Origin: Pararge aegeria
Taxonomy: Eukaryota > Arthropoda > Insecta > Lepidoptera > Nymphalidae
Reading direction: 5' to 3'
Length of the DNA: 64,000 nt
Assembly: GCF_905163445.1 (NCBI RefSeq)
Contig: NC_053180.1
Span: forward strand, 13,444,701-13,508,700
The notes below the pieces were generated by a model, which searched no databases, was not told the origin of the DNA, and saw only the letters and a program-made list of their open reading frames with translations. Shown here in pieces: positions 61,420-64,000 of this stretch (position 1 is the first letter of the stretch; each line of letters begins with the position of its first letter). The translations under genes and the position numbers were made by a program.

Positions 61420-61592
61420 CCAGCTAAGCGGTTTAACGTTCCGGTACGATGTTGCGGAGAGATCTCTAATACCCGCCCGCCGCAACCATCCGCCCGCCCG
61501 CAACCATCTTAGAATGGTGCAGACTCTGGTTACATAGCACCAGGTGAGGTTACATTCGAGGTTTAAATTGTAAAGGAATAAAATTTTTTTTT
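61420..61592 (+). mobile_element. SINE-C 3' half, opposite orientation
   Basis: AGCTAAGCGGTTTAACGTTC, CGGTACGATG, CAACCATCTTAGAATGGTGC, AGCACCAGGTGAGGTTACAT, TAAATTGTAAAGGAATAAAA and a T run. It contains a GC-rich duplication, CCGCCCGC(CG)CAACCATC, repeated at 61471-61508. Confidence 0.75.
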
Positions 61593-61599
61593 GGTGGGT

Positions 61600-62560
61600 A
61601 AACAAAATAAGCTAAGTTTAAAGGGTGTAAATCTAAAAGCAATATTCTTTTAGTAAGTAGATTTTGCGGCGAATGGAAGCAGGACTCATGAATAATCTGG
61701 CAGCTTACTTGCGAAGATAGGTTGTGTTGATAAAGGGGCAGACAAGCTCGCGCAATGTGACTGTGAATTGTCCTAAAATGCTTGCTTATTTTATTTATAT
61801 GCCCCACAAATAATAAACAACAAAGGTGAGATTATAAGATCTGCACGATATTTCTTCCTGCGTGGCAGGAAGAAACTCGGTTCTACAATGTTTAAGGTGA
61901 ATAAACACTCTTTATACATATAAGCTTTTATTGAACCGCTTATAAACCGTTTCTGTGTGATAAACCATCCGTGAACATGTTTAAGTCAAAGATGATCCAG
62001 CACTATCTGATTTCTCTATGTAATTATCTTAATAGTATATATTTTATTAGAGGGCTTCTGGAAGGAATCTCTTTTGAGATATGTTGTCCTGGTGCATATC
62101 CAGTCTTTTTTCATTTAATCGTTGGTTGGTTTCATTTAATTTCAGCGGTGATAATAATTATATTTTTTAATAAAATCCTAACCTAATAATAAGGTTGTCA
62201 TTTTGTTATCACCATGTGAAACTTTTCAAAATATTACTGCTCATAACTACGGATAAGAATGTAAACTTAAATATTTATACATTTATGTAAATATAATGTT
62301 TTCTCATATATCTTTATATAAACAGACTGTTATCTGACTGAAACTAATCACAGTTTTAGTAATAGCTAAAGTTTCATAATACAGGGGAGGATCTATGTGT
62401 GTAATATGTACATGTCAAAGATTCTTTCAGTTAGCGAGATTTGTAGTAGAACGGAGAGCGCGACTCTTGTATAATTTGACAATTTGCGAGCGAAGATGTG
62501 AGACTTGATAAAGCGAAATAGATTCAAGTAAGAATGGGATTGTACCTATTATTTACTAGC
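61600..62560. other. No gene recognised
   Basis: AT-rich sequence. The short repeat TTCTTCCTGC / GGCAGGAAGAA at 61852-61875 makes a small hairpin. Frames at 61550-61807 (-) and 61971-62186 (+) have no support. Confidence 0.5.
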
Positions 62561-62572
62561 TACTATGTGGGA

Positions 62573-62815
62573 CTGTAGCGTTAATATCCTAGTGGTTAGT
62601 AGTTCGACTTCACCTTCGTAACTGTACTCCAAATTATCTGAGTGTTTGTTAGTTATATATCATTTGTTTTAACGGTGAAGGAAAATATCTGCATGCCTGA
62701 GAGTTCCTCATAATATTCTGAAAGGAGTGTGAAGACCACTTATCCGCACTTGGCCTAAACCCTGGGAGGAGACCCTTCCCAGGTAGTGGGCCGTTAATGG
62801 GTTGATCATGATTAC
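62573..62815 (+). mobile_element. SINE-A copy, degraded head
   Basis: GTAGCGTTAATATCCTAGTG, GTTAGTAGTTCGACTTCACC, then TTTTAACGGTGAAGGAAAAT, CTGCATGCCTGAGAGTTCC, TCATAATATTCTGAAAGGAG, CTTATCCGCACTTGGCC, GGGAGGAGACCC and GTAGTGGGCCGTTAATGGGT. The B box is lost. Confidence 0.85.
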
Positions 62816-62819
62816 ATTA

Positions 62820-63295
62820 GACTTGGTAGATTCTTGAACAAATTATCCTTTCCTTTCCTCCCCCAGCTGTAGTTTCGTAAAAGTCAAGTAGGTCTAGCGG
62901 AAACATGCAAATAGACTACGGATTAACAGGTTTGCTTCCCGGGGCAGGTAATAAGATGTGACTGAGTTTTGCTGTCAAGAAATTCTCAATACTTAAGTGT
63001 TAGTCATACTTTTAGGAATATTCAAACAAAATTAGTATTCACAGTTATTGCTTTCCTTTTCCACGAAATCCTCTCATATTTAAATAAGCACTCGTAATCA
63101 AAATGTAAATCCGAATTTAATGATTTCCTTCTCGCATTTTGTCGAATATTGATGGATTGCCATCTTCACCTTAGCGTGAATTGTTTTCAGATCAATTATT
63201 ATAGAAGTGGGATAAGAACGCCCAGTCTTTTGATTGCATATTTCAGTAGTGATACTTATTAAGATACCGTGGGCCTCATAAGAAGGCTTAAAGTC
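62820..63295. other. No gene; possible SINE-D trace
   Basis: GATTAACAGGTTTGCTTCCC, GGGGCAGGTAATAAGATGTG (62922-62962) has SINE-D-like wording but is too short to call. The rest is AT-rich. Confidence 0.4.
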
Positions 63296-63299
63296 ACTC

Positions 63300-63540
63300 A
63301 GCGGGAGATGAAGATAGCTATGTTGGGAGAAGCTCTACGTGATCAAATCAGAAGAACCAGTATTACCGACATAGCTCAGCGAGTCGCAAAGCTGAAGTGA
63401 AAATGGGCGGGGCACGAAGCTCGGAGAACCGATGGACGTTGAGTTTTCGAGGTACTGGAATGGTGATGATTATATTACTGTGCACGGACAGCCTCATTGA
63501 ACAAGCGAAATGGCACTGACTGATTGATGCAAAGATCTTG
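63300..63540 (+). mobile_element. RTE-like LINE C-terminal remnant
   Basis: Frame pieces EALRDQIRR (63330-63356), SITDIAQRVAKLK (about 63358-63400, then a stop), KWAGHEARRTDGR (63400-63440) and VLEW-type sequence at 63455-63470, in the canonical order of the lepidopteran RTE-like tail seen at 47.0 kb. The end decays (GACAGCCTCATTGAACAAGC). Stops and frame breaks make it dead. Confidence 0.75.
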
Positions 63541-63544
63541 TATT

Positions 63545-63885
63545 GCTAACTTAACAGTACTATTTAACTGGCCGGTTGTTTTGTACGACAGTTCTAACAA
63601 GGTTATTCCGTATATTCATACTGTAGTAAAAGTAGTTCATTCGCGGTCCTTATTAGATCATGAGTATTCCTAGAAATGGGACTTCTGTATTTTTACATCG
63701 AATAAGTGTATAATTTTTAATCGCAGGGTCCATGTGTATTTAAATATATCAATAAATTAATCAAAGCATTAATCGATTATAGTTATTTATTTAAAAAAAA
63801 AGCAACAGTCTTTACCTCGAGTTCTAGCCAGCGATGCTTTTTTATCTGATGTTTGAGCGACGAGGATATGTTTATGGTCACCCGT
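63545..63885. other. No feature recognised
   Basis: AT-rich sequence with no frame or repeat accepted. Confidence 0.5.
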
Positions 63886-63888
63886 TGC

Positions 63889-63959
63889 GAAGAGGATATA
63901 AATACTACGTCACAAGTGGTCCAGTATTTGTCCTGTGACGTAGTTTTAATATTCTCCTT
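63889..63959. repeat. Inverted repeat with CTACGTCACA arms
   Basis: GAAGAGGATATAAATACTAC, GTCACA and TGTGACGTAG, TTTTAATATTCTCC are imperfect 24-26-bp arms around an 18-nt centre (AGTGGTCCAGTATTTGTC). The ACGTCA core is also a CRE-like site in each arm. Confidence 0.75.
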
Positions 63960-64000
63960 TATTTGTTTAGAGTAAAACGTGTTAAGTTATTCTTGATTTG

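Noticed and set aside
1..64000. Mitochondrial, rRNA or viral insertions
   Set aside because: No stretch shows conserved rRNA blocks, mitochondrial gene frames or viral polymerase/capsid motifs.

Overview
This 64 kb window looks like non-coding DNA from a lepidopteran insect, probably a butterfly. It is AT-rich, its open reading frames are short and mostly composition-driven, and it is packed with tRNA-derived SINEs, LINE 3' ends and small fold-back elements of the kinds common in moth and butterfly genomes. The species call is inference from repeat style. I found no gene that can be named. The window is best read as intergenic sequence or the inside of a very large intron.

Repeat families were defined by comparing copies within the window; the labels are mine. 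SINE-A has head motif AGCGGTGATAGC, B box GTTCGAATCC and a (GATGAT)n tail; it has 16 copies and resembles the lepidopteran Metulj-type SINEs. SINE-B has head GGCCGATTGGCGCAGTGG and a body motif read as CACAAGCTACGCTTACTTTG. SINE-C has head GACCTCCCTGGCGCAACGG and tail AACTTGTAGTGGAATAAAAA. SINE-D has a tRNA-like head with CTAGTGGTTAG and a tail containing GTCCAGCAGTGG. Rep-E ends in GTCCAGCAGTGGATTATAGG plus GATGAT. Rep-F contains GTAATTACAGGC and CCATCAG...TGCTTGGTC. Rep-G carries GTTGCCCGCGACTTCGTCTG at one end and an AATATTATAA / GTTTGTTTGTTAC block at the other. LINE-L is a LINE 3' end with CCTTATCGCTACATAGCGAT and a (TGAA)n tail. There are also true LINE coding remnants (C-terminal reverse-transcriptase pieces) at 30.7, 40.4-41.1, 43.1, 47.0, 60.0 and 63.3 kb.

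Layout: 0-9 kb holds scattered SINEs and Rep elements plus perfect hairpins at 0.5 and 8.6 kb. 9-13 kb holds two inverted-repeat MITEs and a 200-bp tandem duplication. 14-24 kb is dense in SINEs, including a SINE-D copy split by a LINE-L tail. 24-26 kb holds a cluster of diverged duplicated segments. 28-29.2 kb has the best protein-coding candidate, a minus-strand 92-codon frame with an acceptor-like site. 32-36 kb has hairpins, abutting MITEs and two same-direction SINE-C copies. 39.8-41.4 kb has a duplicated possible coding segment and a LINE 3' end. 43-50 kb is mixed SINE and LINE debris with a SINE-A split by Rep-E. 54-57 kb has a GGTTCCGTAC-type repeat and a SINE-A nested in SINE-B with a 13-bp target duplication. 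59-64 kb has a MITE, LINE remnants, a SINE mosaic and a final inverted repeat.

There is no operon, pathway or defence system here. The informative biology is the nested transposon history, the hairpin elements, and a few unassigned coding-like islands.
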